A DNA stretch of 64,000 nucleotides from Stigonema ocellatum SAG 48.90 = DSM 106950 (GCA_016903675.1 JADQBA010000011.1:1-64000), one strand, 5' to 3'. Shown: positions 54,780 through 63,654, counted from the first letter of the stretch. Numbers and translations: made by a program. The notes: a model not told the origin generated them from the sequence alone.

Positions 54780-55090
54780 AACATGACCCTTCTCCCAAGG
54801 GGAGAAGATCGCCAGTCGCCTGGGCGTGGGAAACCCCGTTCGCCCCCGAAGTTTGGATCGCTGTCTTGACAGCGATCCAACTTCTCTGTTGGCGTCTCCC
54901 CTTGGGATTCGTTTGGATCGTCGGTGTGCCGAACGTAGTTCTGATGGTCGGAAGCCTCCGCTCACACTTCTCTGTGCTCCAACTTCTCTGTTGGCGTCTC
55001 CCCTTGGGATTCGTTTGCTGCTGTCGGGAAACCCTCCAAGCAACTTCTGTTGGCCGGAGAGCGCGCTTTCTCACCGGACTGCCTTGTTTA
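54780..55090. repeat. cluster of CTTCTCTGTTGGCGTCTCCC repeats
   Basis: At least two near-identical 34-bp copies (about 54876-54911 and 54977-55013), a TTGGATCGCTGTCTTGACAGCGATCCAA hairpin at 54851-54879, and outer CTTCTCCCAAGGGGAGAAG arms. Open frames across it are accidental. It lies between the CHAT gene and a decayed toxin-antitoxin pair. Confidence 0.8.
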
Positions 55091-55231
55091 TCTGCGGTTT
55101 CTTAACTCTTCGATGTACCTCACTCTCATTGAAAACCGCTATATTCTTTAATTCAAGAGATCACTACCAGCGTCTAAAAGTATACTGACTGTGCAATAAT
55201 AGGGTAACAAGGTATAGTTGGAGGACTAGCT

Positions 55232-55471
55232 ATGACGTTGAAAGAATTAAAAAAAGGGAAAAATTCTTTAGCACCATTTTTGAAGCACATGGGGCAAACA
55301 GCAGAAGAACAATTGCAAAAGAATCAATCTGCGATGAACCTTTTAAAAGAGTGGATAGAAGAAGAAGTTTCGCAAGAGGAGTTCAAAAACAGAGAAATAT
55401 TTTTTGACTCATTCAAAGAAATTATTGATAGTGAAAGACTTCCTGATCATAAGCTTTATTCCAAGGAATGA
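55232..55471 (+). CDS. small antitoxin-like protein
   Basis: A 79-residue charged, helical protein (MTLKELKKGKNSLAPFLKHMGQ...). I recognise no named family. It is followed, with ATGA overlap at 55468-55471, by a frame that begins like a PIN-domain toxin, the standard layout of a VapBC-type pair. The ATG has GGAGGACTAG about ten bases upstream. The toxin frame is cut short, so this may be an orphan antitoxin. Confidence 0.55.
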   Translation: MTLKELKKGKNSLAPFLKHMGQTAEEQLQKNQSAMNLLKEWIEEEVSQEEFKNREIFFDSFKEIIDSERLPDHKLYSKE

Positions 55472-55548
55472 TTGTTTTCTTAGATGCAGGAATACTTGGT
55501 TTAGTCTCATCTTCAAGTAAGTTAGGACGGGAACACTGTACAAATTAA
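55468..55548 (+). pseudogene. truncated PIN-domain toxin start
   Basis: The frame reads MIVFLDAGILGLVSSSSK, the N-terminal strand of a PIN domain with its first Asp, and then diverges to a TAA at 55546-55548 after 26 codons. A normal PIN toxin has about 130 residues, so only the first strand remains; downstream sequence is repeats. Confidence 0.6.
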
Positions 55549-56039
55549 ACATTATGTGTATCAACGGATAATGGTCGTTTCAGACTTGTAGGGGCGCGGC
55601 GGCCTTGCGCCCTATAAGTCAGCCCTTTCAAGGTGCAAGTCGAAAAACTTAGATTTTCTTCGTGTCCTTCGCGTCTTCTCCCCTTGGGAGAAGGCGCGAA
55701 GAACACGAAGAAGAAATGTCGAAAATTGGACGTAATTTTCCCAATTTTTTACCCGCCTTGAAAGGGCTGGTTCTATAAGTATATCGGCACAGAAAAACAG
55801 AACTATATGAATTTATATAAAGGCTCGTAGTTGCGCAAAGAGCGCCCTAGATATGAGCGCTCTTTGCGCAACTACAAACTTTATTTATTTGTGCCGACCT
55901 ACTTAACACAGGCCCTGCTAATTTCAGTCGTGGTTGAAATCTCCCTCTGAAAAATAATTACGAATTACGAATTACGAATTACGAATTATTCGGTCAGGTT
56001 TTGCTATGCTAAAATCCTGGACTAGGAATAATGTATAAT
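55549..56039. other. intergenic with repeats upstream of chlD
   Basis: Holds a CTTCTCCCCTTGGGAGAAG hairpin (about 55674-55692), a GTAGTTGCGCAAAGAGCGC...GCGCTCTTTGCGCAACTAC palindrome (55828-55877) and AATTACGA tandem units (55958-55987). The last 45 bases should hold the chlD leader. No gene seen. Confidence 0.65.
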
Positions 56040-58211
56040 ATGCCTGCGCCTACTATCTCTCGTCTCAGTACTGCTTTTCCCCTGACTGCGGTAGTTGGTC
56101 AAGAAGCGATTAAGTTAGCCTTACTACTAGCAGCGGTAGATCCGGGGTTAGGGGGAGTGGCGATCGCAGGTCGTCGCGGCACGGCAAAATCTGTCATGGC
56201 TCGTGCCATCCATGCCCTTCTCCCACCAATTGAAGTTGTTAAAGGTTCCATCAGCAACTGCGACCCCAACCACCCAGAAGAATGGGATGATAAACTTTTA
56301 GCCCTTTTGGAGCAAGATGCCCACCCCACTATCGAAACACAAATTATTCCCACACCCTTTGTACAAATTCCTTTGGGAGTGACCGAAGACCGACTCATAG
56401 GTTCTGTGGATGTGGAACAGTCAGTAAGACAGGGGCAAACTGTTTTTCAGCCTGGGTTGCTCGCCCAAGCAAACCGAGGTGTTCTTTATGTGGATGAAAT
56501 TAATTTATTAGAAGACCAAATATCTAACCAGCTTTTAGCAGTACTATCTGACGGACGCAACCAGATTGAACGAGAGGGCATGAGTTTTCAGCATCAGAGC
56601 AAACCGCTGTTTATTGCTACCTATAACCCAGAAGAAGGGGGATTGCGAGAGCATTTTCTAGACAGAATTGCCATCTCCCTTTCTGCTGATGGTGTCCTTG
56701 GTTTAGATCAAAGGGTCGAAGCAGTAGAACATGCGATCGCCCATTCCCTTTCTCCCCAGGAATTTCTCCAGCAGTACAGCGAAGACATAGATGCCCTTAA
56801 AACCCAAATCATCCTAGCACGGGAATGGCTCAAAGAGGTTCACATCACCCACGAACAAATTGCCTACCTTGTGGACGAGTCAATTCGTGGTGGCGTGCAG
56901 GGACATCGCGCCGAATTATTTGCCACGCGGGTTGCCAAAGCTGCTGCTGCTTTGGAGGGGCGGACACAAGTCAATGCTGAAGATTTACGGCACGCAGTGG
57001 AATTAGTCATTGTGCCACGGGCAACTGTTGTGCAAACCCCACCACAAGAACCACCCCCACCACCACCACCACCACCACCCCAGAATCAAGAGGAACCAGA
57101 AGACGAATCGGATCAAGAACAACAGGATGAGGAAGAAAAGCCAGAACAACCAGAACAAGAACCTCCCAGTATTCCAGAAGAATTTATCTTTGATCCTGAG
57201 GGGGTAATTCTTGATCCTAGTGTGCTTTACTTTGCTCAGATGGCACAGCGGCAAGGAAAATCTGGCAGTCGCAGCTTAATCTTTTCCGAAGACCGGGGAC
57301 GCTACGTTAAACCCATGTTACCCAAAGGGAAAGTGCGACGCATTGCTGTAGATGCTACCCTCAGATCGGCTGCGCCGTATCAAAAAGCACGAAGGGAGAG
57401 GTATGAAAGTAGGGGACAAGGGGGACAAGGGGGACAAGGGGGACAAGGGGGACAAGGGGGACAAGGGGGACAAGGAAGCTATTCTTCTCCTTCCTCTCCC
57501 TACTCCCTACTCCCCACTCCCTACTCCCCACTCCCCATTCCCTACTCCCCTCCACAAAAGCGGGTGTTTGTAGAGCAAAGTGATATCCGCGCTAAGCGAT
57601 TGGTTCGCAAAGCAGGGGCTTTGGTAGTATTTGTAGTAGATGCTTCTGGCTCGATGGCGCTGAATCGGATGCAGTCGGCTAAGGGTGCCGTAATGCAGTT
57701 TTTGACAGAAGCTTATCAAAACCGCGACCAAGTGGCTTTGATTCCCTTTCGGGGGGAACAAGCAGAGGTGTTATTGCCCCCAACCCGTTCCATCGCTTTA
57801 GCGCGTAAGCGCTTGGAAACACTGCCCTGTGGCGGTGGTTCGCCCCTAGCCCATGGTTTAACCCAAGCTGTACGTGTGGGGTTGAATGCTGTTAGGAGTG
57901 GAGATATTGGGCAAGTGGTGATTGTAGCAATAACTGATGGACGGGGTAATATTCCTTTGGCACGTTCTTTGGGTGAACCGCTAGAACCAGACCAAAAGCC
58001 GGATATCAAAGCGGAATTGTTAGAAATTGCCGCCAGAATACGTGCTTTAGGGATGCAATTGTTGGTGATTGATACTGAAAGTAAATTTGTTTCCACTGGG
58101 TTTGCTAAGGAGTTAGCAAAGACTTCTGGAGGCAAGTATTACCATTTGCCAAAAGCAACTGATAAAGCCATTGCTGCCATGACTAAAGGGGCGATCGCTG
58201 ATTTAAAGTGA
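56040..58211 (+). CDS. chlD: magnesium-protoporphyrin chelatase subunit ChlD with repeat-encoded insert
   Basis: A 723-residue ChlD, the AAA+/von Willebrand subunit that with ChlI and ChlH inserts magnesium into protoporphyrin IX. FPLTAVVGQEAIKLALLLAAVDPGLGGV and the degenerate P-loop GRRGTAKS form the AAA+ part. A poly-proline and acidic linker (about residues 335-375) follows. The C-terminal von Willebrand domain has DASGSM, and DGRGN. Residues about 457-480 (repeated GGQ) and 485-504 (PTPYSPLP type) are encoded by a 9-bp and a 7-bp tandem repeat, inserted between linker and von Willebrand domain. Start is placed at ATG 56040 (MPAPTISRL); ATG 56031 is possible. Confidence 0.93.
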   Translation: MPAPTISRLSTAFPLTAVVGQEAIKLALLLAAVDPGLGGVAIAGRRGTAKSVMARAIHALLPPIEVVKGSISNCDPNHPEEWDDKLLALLEQDAHPTIETQIIPTPFVQIPLGVTEDRLIGSVDVEQSVRQGQTVFQPGLLAQANRGVLYVDEINLLEDQISNQLLAVLSDGRNQIEREGMSFQHQSKPLFIATYNPEEGGLREHFLDRIAISLSADGVLGLDQRVEAVEHAIAHSLSPQEFLQQYSEDIDALKTQIILAREWLKEVHITHEQIAYLVDESIRGGVQGHRAELFATRVAKAAAALEGRTQVNAEDLRHAVELVIVPRATVVQTPPQEPPPPPPPPPPQNQEEPEDESDQEQQDEEEKPEQPEQEPPSIPEEFIFDPEGVILDPSVLYFAQMAQRQGKSGSRSLIFSEDRGRYVKPMLPKGKVRRIAVDATLRSAAPYQKARRERYESRGQGGQGGQGGQGGQGGQGGQGSYSSPSSPYSLLPTPYSPLPIPYSPPQKRVFVEQSDIRAKRLVRKAGALVVFVVDASGSMALNRMQSAKGAVMQFLTEAYQNRDQVALIPFRGEQAEVLLPPTRSIALARKRLETLPCGGGSPLAHGLTQAVRVGLNAVRSGDIGQVVIVAITDGRGNIPLARSLGEPLEPDQKPDIKAELLEIAARIRALGMQLLVIDTESKFVSTGFAKELAKTSGGKYYHLPKATDKAIAAMTKGAIADLK
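57411..57552. repeat. tandem repeats within chlD (GGGGGACAA x7, then CTCCCTA/CTCCCCA heptads)
   Basis: The first block (57411-57475) is the same 9-bp unit as the intergenic array at 38164. The second (about 57494-57552) is the complement of the GGGGAGT/GGGTAGT heptads seen between genes. Both keep the chlD frame open. Confidence 0.95.
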
Positions 58212-58226
58212 GGAGTTTTAACTCCT

Positions 58227-58383
58227 AAGAAAGGGGTGTAGGGGTGTGAGGGTGTAGGGGTGTAGGGGGAAGAGGGGAAGAGGGGGAATGGTGGTGTTTC
58301 TTCCATTCATAACGGGCGGCGTCAGCCGCCCGTGGGGTGTTCCCCACTCCCCACTCCCCACTCCCCACTCCCCACTCCCCACT
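58227..58383. repeat. repeats between chlD and sigF
   Basis: GGGGTGTAGGGGTGTGAGG heptads, a GGGCGGCGTCAGCCGCCC palindrome at 58313-58330, and CCCCACT heptads that end two bases before the sigF stop. A related block with TGGCGTCAGCCGCCA follows prfB at 63050-63155. Confidence 0.88.
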
Positions 58384-58384
58384 C

Positions 58385-59164
58385 TCACGTTGCTACCGCC
58401 TGTGGTCTGAGGACACACATAAGGTCATTTACTCCTTTTTGCAAATACCGGGTTACGGTCATGGGGCTGGTGCCAATTTTTTTGGCAGCATCTTTGCGAG
58501 AAAGTTCCTTCAAGAAGACCATTTCAACTGCCATACGGGGTTTTTCTTCTAACATATTTATTGCCCCTTGAAGTTGTTGGCGTTCTTCTTCTTGTTGCTG
58601 GAAAGCAACTGAACGGGGACAAGGAAGCGCTTCACCTAAGGTTATTTGGCAATCAACGTAGTGAACTACAGTAGCATCTAAACTCAAAGGCATACGGTTT
58701 TGAGCAGCTAACTTGGTTTCTTGCCATTCTTGTAAAGATACTTGAAGAATTTTGGCAATTTCCGCATCCTTAGGAGGGCGACCCAAAGCAAGTGCCAATT
58801 CTTTGCGAACTTTTTGACCCTCGTTATAAAGTTCTTGCCAACGACGGGGAATTTTTAATAGAGTACTGCGATCGCGCAGAAAGTGTAGCATTTCACCCCG
58901 AATGTAAGGTACAGCAAAGGAACTAAAAGCATATCCTTGGCTTGGGTCGAAACGTTCTATTGCCCTGATTAGGCCAAAATAACCAATTTGCTCCAAATCC
59001 TCATAAGGTTCATTACATTGATGGCTAAATTTATGAGCCATCTTCCGGACTAAGCCAGTGTGTAACTGGACAAGTTGATTACGCAGTTTAATAGAGGGAT
59101 TCTGGTGGTACAAGTGCAATAATTCCATACCATCATACCGCACAGAGGACTGATTTGATGTCAT
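58385..59164 (-). CDS. sigF: group 3 sigma factor SigF
   Basis: A 259-residue sigma-70-family protein of the SigF (SigB/F-like) group. Region 2 is LVQLHTGLVRKMAHKFSHQ..EPYEDLEQIGYFGLIRAIERFDPSQGYAFSSFAVPYIRGEMLHFLRD, region 3 is IPRRWQELYNEGQKVRKEL, and region 4 ends with LSRKDAAKKIGTSPMTVTRYLQKGV. In cyanobacteria SigF controls pilus and surface or stress genes. No anti-sigma gene is adjacent. The stop is at the edge of a heptad repeat. Confidence 0.9.
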   Translation of the reverse strand: MTSNQSSVRYDGMELLHLYHQNPSIKLRNQLVQLHTGLVRKMAHKFSHQCNEPYEDLEQIGYFGLIRAIERFDPSQGYAFSSFAVPYIRGEMLHFLRDRSTLLKIPRRWQELYNEGQKVRKELALALGRPPKDAEIAKILQVSLQEWQETKLAAQNRMPLSLDATVVHYVDCQITLGEALPCPRSVAFQQQEEERQQLQGAINMLEEKPRMAVEMVFLKELSRKDAAKKIGTSPMTVTRYLQKGVNDLMCVLRPQAVAT

Positions 59165-59459
59165 AAAAAATCCTTTGTGGCAACTGGTTTTTAGAAAAAC
59201 TTTGAGTTGCGTGAACCTTCATTCAATCTGCAATTATTTTCCTTAAGTACAGCTTATGACACCATCGTTGTTCTACTGAATTTACAGGGAAGCTCCACTT
59301 TCGCTCTCAGCATTTTTACGGAGATTTATAGGTAATTTTGGTCTAAGTTAACCCGATTGAATTTAGAATAGCGTTAACTCTTGTGAACTGCCACATGGCG
59401 ACTAGACAAGGATTTAAGTCACAATGGGAGTAAACAAGAACGTTTAGCTAAAAAGAAAT

Positions 59460-60188
59460 ATGAGTAGCACGAGCAACTTCCGTAACGCGATTCGTGAGGC
59501 TCGAACTCACGCCCTCGTAGGCCCCAACGTGATTGCCAATGCCCTGCCCTACGTTGGTGGTGGTCTGATGTTAACCGCAGTGGGCATCTATGGTGGACTT
59601 AGCATCATCCGCGCTAATCCCCAACTGTTCTTTCCCACCTTCATTGGTGCGGTCATCCTGGAGTTGGTTCTGTTCTTCGTTGCCCAAAATGTTGCCCAAA
59701 AGGGTAATAAAAAGGTGGCACTACCCCTACTGGCAACCTACAGCCTCTTATCTGGATATACCCTCAGTGGTTTGGTATATGTGGCACTAAGAACTCCCAA
59801 TGTAGGTATACCAGGCATTGGCTTTGCCGCTTTAGGTTGTGGTGTCACCTTTATTGCAGCCCGTCAAATTGGCTCAAATCTCTCTGATCAAGATGGCATG
59901 GCGTTGACAAAAACGGTTAGTCTGGGCGTTATTGCCTTGGTGGTTGTCTGCCTCATCCAGTTTGTATTTGCCTTGTTTGGTGTTTACACGCCTACGTGGT
60001 TGGAAATTGCCGTCTCAGGCTTGGGCGTGTTTCTGTTTGCTGGGGTATCGGTAGTTGATTTCTACATCCTGCCGCGCACCTACCGTGATGACCAGTACTT
60101 ACCAGCTGCTTTGTCGATGTACTTGACCTACATCAACCTGTTCATATTTATTTTGCGCTTGCTAATTGCCATCAACAGCCGCGATTAA
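59460..60188 (+). CDS. Bax inhibitor-1/YccA family membrane protein
   Basis: A 242-residue protein with about seven transmembrane helices, typical of the BI-1/YccA family: LPYVGGGLMLTAVGIYGGLSII, PTFIGAVILELVLFFVAQNV, LLATYSLLSGYTLSGLVYVAL, FAALGCGVTFIAARQIG and late VVDFYILPRTYRDDQYLPAALSMYLTYINLFIFILRLL with the acidic residue of the family. Members act as proton-sensitive calcium leak channels or modulate membrane proteases. The start follows AAAAGAAATATG without a strong site. The stop lies immediately before an IsrB element. Confidence 0.85.
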   Translation: MSSTSNFRNAIREARTHALVGPNVIANALPYVGGGLMLTAVGIYGGLSIIRANPQLFFPTFIGAVILELVLFFVAQNVAQKGNKKVALPLLATYSLLSGYTLSGLVYVALRTPNVGIPGIGFAALGCGVTFIAARQIGSNLSDQDGMALTKTVSLGVIALVVVCLIQFVFALFGVYTPTWLEIAVSGLGVFLFAGVSVVDFYILPRTYRDDQYLPAALSMYLTYINLFIFILRLLIAINSRD

Positions 60189-60189
60189 G

Positions 60190-60432
60190 AAAGTGTCAAC
60201 TACCTACACTGCCCTTCGGGTCAGTGTAGGCTTACGAAAAACCTAGTTTAGGCTAGGCTTACGGTACGTAAGGTAACAGTTGGTTAGCACATCGAGATGC
60301 TGTAAGGCGACACGTACAAACATTTCCCTCATTTGTACCTCTGTCTGGCTCAGTCGTGAATGAGAGATACGCTTACAGCATTGTGCTAAGGGACTGGCGA
60401 CCACGCCTAAAAACATTTATTGGATTATCTCC
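60190..60432 (+). ncRNA. candidate omega-RNA (IsrB guide RNA)
   Basis: The 240 bases upstream of isrB are non-coding and rich in hairpins: CCTACACTG/CAGTGTAGG at 60203-60230 with a CCCTTCGGG loop, ACCTAGTTTAGGCTAGG at 60241, and further paired segments to 60410. IscB and IsrB use such an upstream RNA, with the guide at its 5' end reading into the flank, here likely the end of the Bax-inhibitor gene. Boundaries and the guide are inferred from family knowledge. Confidence 0.6.
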
Positions 60433-61650
60433 ATGAATAAAACCAATCAAGCAACACGAGTACCAGTAATAGATCCAAACGGAAAACCTTTAATGCCTAC
60501 CACACCTGCTAGAGCAAGAAGGTGGATCGAGGCTCTTAAGGCTAAGGGCAAGCGAAATAAGTTGGGTGTGTTCTATGTTCAACTGGCTCACTTGCCATCA
60601 GGCTATGAAACACAGCCAATAGTAGCAGGAACCGACAGAGGTAAATGTTTTACTGGGATTGCATTTCAAACCAAGCTTGCAACCATTGCATTGTTCCATG
60701 CCTGCTTGCCTGGGTTCTATAAATCCAAAAATATTGGCAAGAAAAATCAAACCCTAGACCGTCAATCCGTGACTGGGAAGATGGCGAAAAAAGCCGAATT
60801 AAGGAGAACTCGTAGGGGTCAAAGAATTGACCGCTCAAAGCCTTTTCAAATACGTAACCATAGAGAGAAGCGGTTCGACAACCGACGTAAAAAGAAGCTG
60901 ACACCAAGTGTCCTTTCTAACAGACAGATGGAGCTAAGAGTCCTGAATGAGATGGCTTTAATCCTGCCAATTTCCGAAATCAGGGACGAGGCATGTGGCG
61001 GCAACACCAAGAAAAACGGGAAAGGGATTTCACCTGTAACTGTTGGTCAAGAATGGTTTAGAGCGGAAGTATCCAAGATTGCACCTGTTGTAGAAGTTGA
61101 TTCGTTCGATACAGGTAAGTACCGTGACCGTTTAGGGCTTGTCAAGGACAAAAACAATAAATCAAAACAGATTCCTGAAACCCATGCTAACGATGCAATC
61201 GCACTGGCTGCTAGTCATTTTATTCAATATCAATCATTCAATACTGCTAACACTCACGGACACGATTGGGTAGGGGAATGCATGGTCACACCCGCACCGT
61301 TTATTGTGCTAACTCGTCCTAAATTATTTCGACGGAAGTTGTACCAAGAGAATTATTCCAAGGGTGGAATTCTCAAGCGTCTTGGTGGAACAATCACACC
61401 CTTTGGTTTTCGATCCGGTGATTATGTATTCGTGTCTTACAAGGGTGACATGGTACGTGGCTGGATTGGGGGCTTTACCGACACCGCCAAAACTAAAAAC
61501 GTTTCAATCTATGACCACGATTGGTCAAGGGTTGGGCAGTTCAATCCTAAAAATGTCCGCTTACTTCAAAGGAGTTCTAGGTTATGTGTTTCCCGACAAG
61601 AGGCGCGGGAATCATGCTGCTGTCCCCCTAAGAGCTTCGGCAAAGCCTAG
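60433..61650 (+). CDS. isrB: IsrB, RNA-guided HNH-less RuvC nuclease
   Basis: A 405-residue IscB-family protein. The PLMP domain (VPVIDPNGKPLMPTTPARARRW, PLMP at 19-22) opens the protein. RuvC-I has Asp68 in AGTDRGKCFTGI, and the arginine-rich bridge helix is RRTRRGQRIDRSKPF..RFDNRRKKKL. RuvC-II has Glu185 in ISEIRDEACGG and RuvC-III HANDAIALAA with Asp253. No HNH domain lies between RuvC-II and III, so it is IsrB rather than IscB; IsrB nicks DNA guided by omega-RNA. A C-terminal DNA-binding domain (GGILKRLGGTITPFGFRSGDYVFV...IYDHDW) follows. The final 25 residues run into the right-end hairpins. Confidence 0.85.
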   Translation: MNKTNQATRVPVIDPNGKPLMPTTPARARRWIEALKAKGKRNKLGVFYVQLAHLPSGYETQPIVAGTDRGKCFTGIAFQTKLATIALFHACLPGFYKSKNIGKKNQTLDRQSVTGKMAKKAELRRTRRGQRIDRSKPFQIRNHREKRFDNRRKKKLTPSVLSNRQMELRVLNEMALILPISEIRDEACGGNTKKNGKGISPVTVGQEWFRAEVSKIAPVVEVDSFDTGKYRDRLGLVKDKNNKSKQIPETHANDAIALAASHFIQYQSFNTANTHGHDWVGECMVTPAPFIVLTRPKLFRRKLYQENYSKGGILKRLGGTITPFGFRSGDYVFVSYKGDMVRGWIGGFTDTAKTKNVSIYDHDWSRVGQFNPKNVRLLQRSSRLCVSRQEARESCCCPPKSFGKA

Positions 61651-61725
61651 GCGTGACGGTAAAGGACGCGGCATGATTCCCGCGCCATTACGGACGCCGC
61701 TGATTCTGAGTACAGAATTCAGCGG
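61602..61725. repeat. right-end hairpins of the IsrB element
   Basis: GGCGCGGGAATCATGC (61602-61617) pairs with GCATGATTCCCGCGCC (61671-61686), and CCGCTGATTCTG (61697-61708) with CAGAATTCAGCGG (61713-61725). The first overlaps the end of isrB. Such hairpins mark the right end in IS200/IS605 elements. Confidence 0.75.
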
Positions 61726-61920
61726 GGGACTCCTGGCTGGTTTAGTTGACACTTGTTTGTATTATTACATCACAAGCCGTGGTTTTTTATGGTTTTTGAC
61801 AACAGAGCAAAAGTACCCCCTGCCTCATTAGCTCTATCGGAACGGTATTGGCATGTATTCCATGAAAAATGGATAAAATTAAATAAAATAGTAGAGCAAG
61901 CGCTTATAATAGCAAGCACT

Positions 61921-63043
61921 ATGGACGTATTAGAACTTAAACGCGAAATCGAAACGTTGTCTGGTCGCCTGGGTAAAACCCAGGACTATCTTTGACATCC
62001 CTGCACTTAGCGCAAAAATTCAAGACCTGGAACAAATAGCAGCCCAGCCAGAATTCTGGGATGACCAAATAAAAGCCCAAGGGACGCTGCAAGAACTCAA
62101 CGACCTCAAAGCGCACCTCCAACAGTATCACCAGTGGCAAACCAGTCTGGAAGACTCCAAGGCAGTATTAGAACTCTTGGAGTTAGAAACCGATCAGGGT
62201 CTCCTACAAGAAGCGGAATCTACTATTACCAAGCTCAATCACGAACTCGGCCAGTGGGAGTTACAACAGTTACTTTCCGGTCCCTACGATGAAGAAGGCG
62301 CGGTGTTGACGATTAACGCAGGTGCTGGTGGCACAGATGCCCAAGACTGGGCGGAAATGCTGGTGCGGATGTATACCCGTTGGGGAGAAGACCACGGCTA
62401 TAAGGTGCATTCAATTGAACTGTCCGAGGGTGATGAAGCAGGAATTAAATCGGCAACCCTGGAAATTACAGGTCGCTATGCCTATGGCTACTTGCGCCCT
62501 GAAACAGGTACTCATCGCTTAGTTCGGATTTCACCTTTTAACGCTAATGGTAAGCGGCAAACTAGTTTCGCCGGGGTGGAAGTAATGCCCTTACTAGACC
62601 ACACTGTGCATCTGGAAATTCCCGACAAGGACTTGGAAATTACTACCACTAGGGCTGGTGGTAAGGGTGGGCAAAATGTCAACAAAGTAGAAACAGCGGT
62701 GCGGGTTGTGCACCTTCCCACGGGGATCGCTGTGCGATGTACGGAAGAACGCAGTCAACTACAAAATAAAGAGAAAGCCCTCGCTCGCCTCAAGGCAAAG
62801 CTGCTGGTGGTTGCTCAACAGCAACGTGCTTCCGAAATTGCTGAAATTCGGGGTGATATGGTGGAAGCTTCTTGGGGAAACCAAATCCGTAACTATGTTT
62901 TTCATCCTTACCAAATGGTAAAGGATTTGCGTACTAATGTAGAGACGACTGCGATCGCTGATGTGATGAACGGCGACCTCGACACGTTTATCCAAGCCTA
63001 TCTACGGCAAGAAAACCAAATTTTAGAAAGCACCCCAGGGTAA
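61921..63043 (+). CDS. prfB: peptide chain release factor 2, with programmed +1 frameshift
   Basis: RF2 recognises UGA and UAA and triggers peptide release. The first 24 codons (MDVLELKREIETLSGRLGKTQDYL) end at a UGA at 61993-61995. A +1 shift at CTT-TGAC continues as DIPALSAKIQDLEQ, giving about 373 residues, joined at 61992/61994. Later motifs are INAGAGGTDAQDWAEML, GTHRLVRISPF and the catalytic GGQ in RAGGKGGQNVNKVETAV. The short leader and frameshift site are the normal autoregulatory arrangement in bacterial prfB. The IsrB element ends about 80-190 bases upstream. Confidence 0.95.
61981..61997 (+). promoter_or_regulatory. prfB programmed frameshift site
   Basis: CAGGACTATCTTTGACA contains the slippery CTT-T followed by UGA-C, with an AGGA Shine-Dalgarno-like element just upstream, as in Escherichia coli AGGGGGTATCTTTGAC. 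Low RF2 slows termination and allows the +1 shift. Confidence 0.93.
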
Positions 63044-63498
63044 GGGAGGGGGGAGTGGGGAATGGGGAGTGGGGAGTGGGGGAAGAGGGGGAAGAGGGGG
63101 AATGGGGGTGTTTGTTTCATTCATAGGGGGTGGCGTCAGCCGCCATTGTGGGGTGATCCTAACTAATTTTGGTGAATGGTTTGCGCAACAAACTGTTACA
63201 GTATTAAGGGAGTTTGTTATTCAATCATCCTCAGCAACCCCGCTCTGAACAGACTTGGCTCTCGAACTAAGCTCGGAGTTCTAGTCATTCAGAACTATGC
63301 TGACCCGCTGACTTGGGAAGTGGAGTTTTAACTCCGAATTACTCCCAAAAATCTCTCTACTCATATCATGTCCGTTTAATTGCTTATGAGAAAAAATCCC
63401 CGCGTCCCGGCGTCCCCGCGTCCCTGCGTCAGTCTTAATTATAAGTTTTCAACCGTAAATGTTATCACACGGGGTTTCACGCTTACCGAGATTTTTAG
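63044..63498. other. intergenic with heptad repeats after prfB
   Basis: GGGGAGT and GAAGAGGGG units (63050-63100), a GTGGCGTCAGCCGCCA palindrome (63129-63144), then ordinary AT-rich sequence. CGTCCCCGCGTCCCTGCGTC units occur at 63408-63430. No gene seen. Confidence 0.7.
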
Positions 63499-63654
63499 AT
63501 GAGCAGATCTCCTTCCACGGAACCTAAACCTAGCTACGTCAAGCTTGCCATGCGAAATATGGTGCAAAAGGGTGGCACCTCGCTGAAGCATTTTGCGTTG
63601 ACGATTTTAGGGCTTTTAGCTGTCCTTGTAGGTCTTGCCTACTTAACACACTAG
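63499..63654 (+). CDS. DUF3285 family small membrane protein
   Basis: A 51-residue protein, MSRSPSTEPKPSYVKLAMRN, followed by KGGTSLKHFALTILGLLAVLVGLAYLTH. It has one C-terminal transmembrane helix, the pattern of the cyanobacterial DUF3285 family. Its function is unknown. It usually lies just upstream of ybeY, as here (92 bases). Confidence 0.82.
   Translation: MSRSPSTEPKPSYVKLAMRNMVQKGGTSLKHFALTILGLLAVLVGLAYLTH

Larger units (their letters stand above)
60190..61840 (+). mobile_element. IsrB-bearing IS200/IS605-type element
   Basis: Structured left-end region, the isrB gene, and two strong hairpins after the gene form a non-autonomous element without a TnpA transposase. Its exact ends cannot be set from one copy; the left end should lie just beyond the Bax-inhibitor stop and the right end between 61725 and 61840, before the prfB leader. 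Confidence 0.65.

Noticed and set aside
54747..55188. Several overlapping open frames on both strands
   Set aside because: They consist of repeat copies read in different frames, and identical peptides recur at each repeat.
57003..57254. Tryptophan-rich minus-strand frame opposite chlD
   Set aside because: It is the antisense of the poly-proline linker codons, with no start signal.
61364..61831. Plus-strand frame overlapping the end of isrB
   Set aside because: It lies in another frame over isrB and the right-end hairpins; its sequence is repeat-derived.
61993..61995. Nonsense mutation in prfB
   Set aside because: The context CTTTGAC with an upstream AGGA is the known programmed frameshift site.
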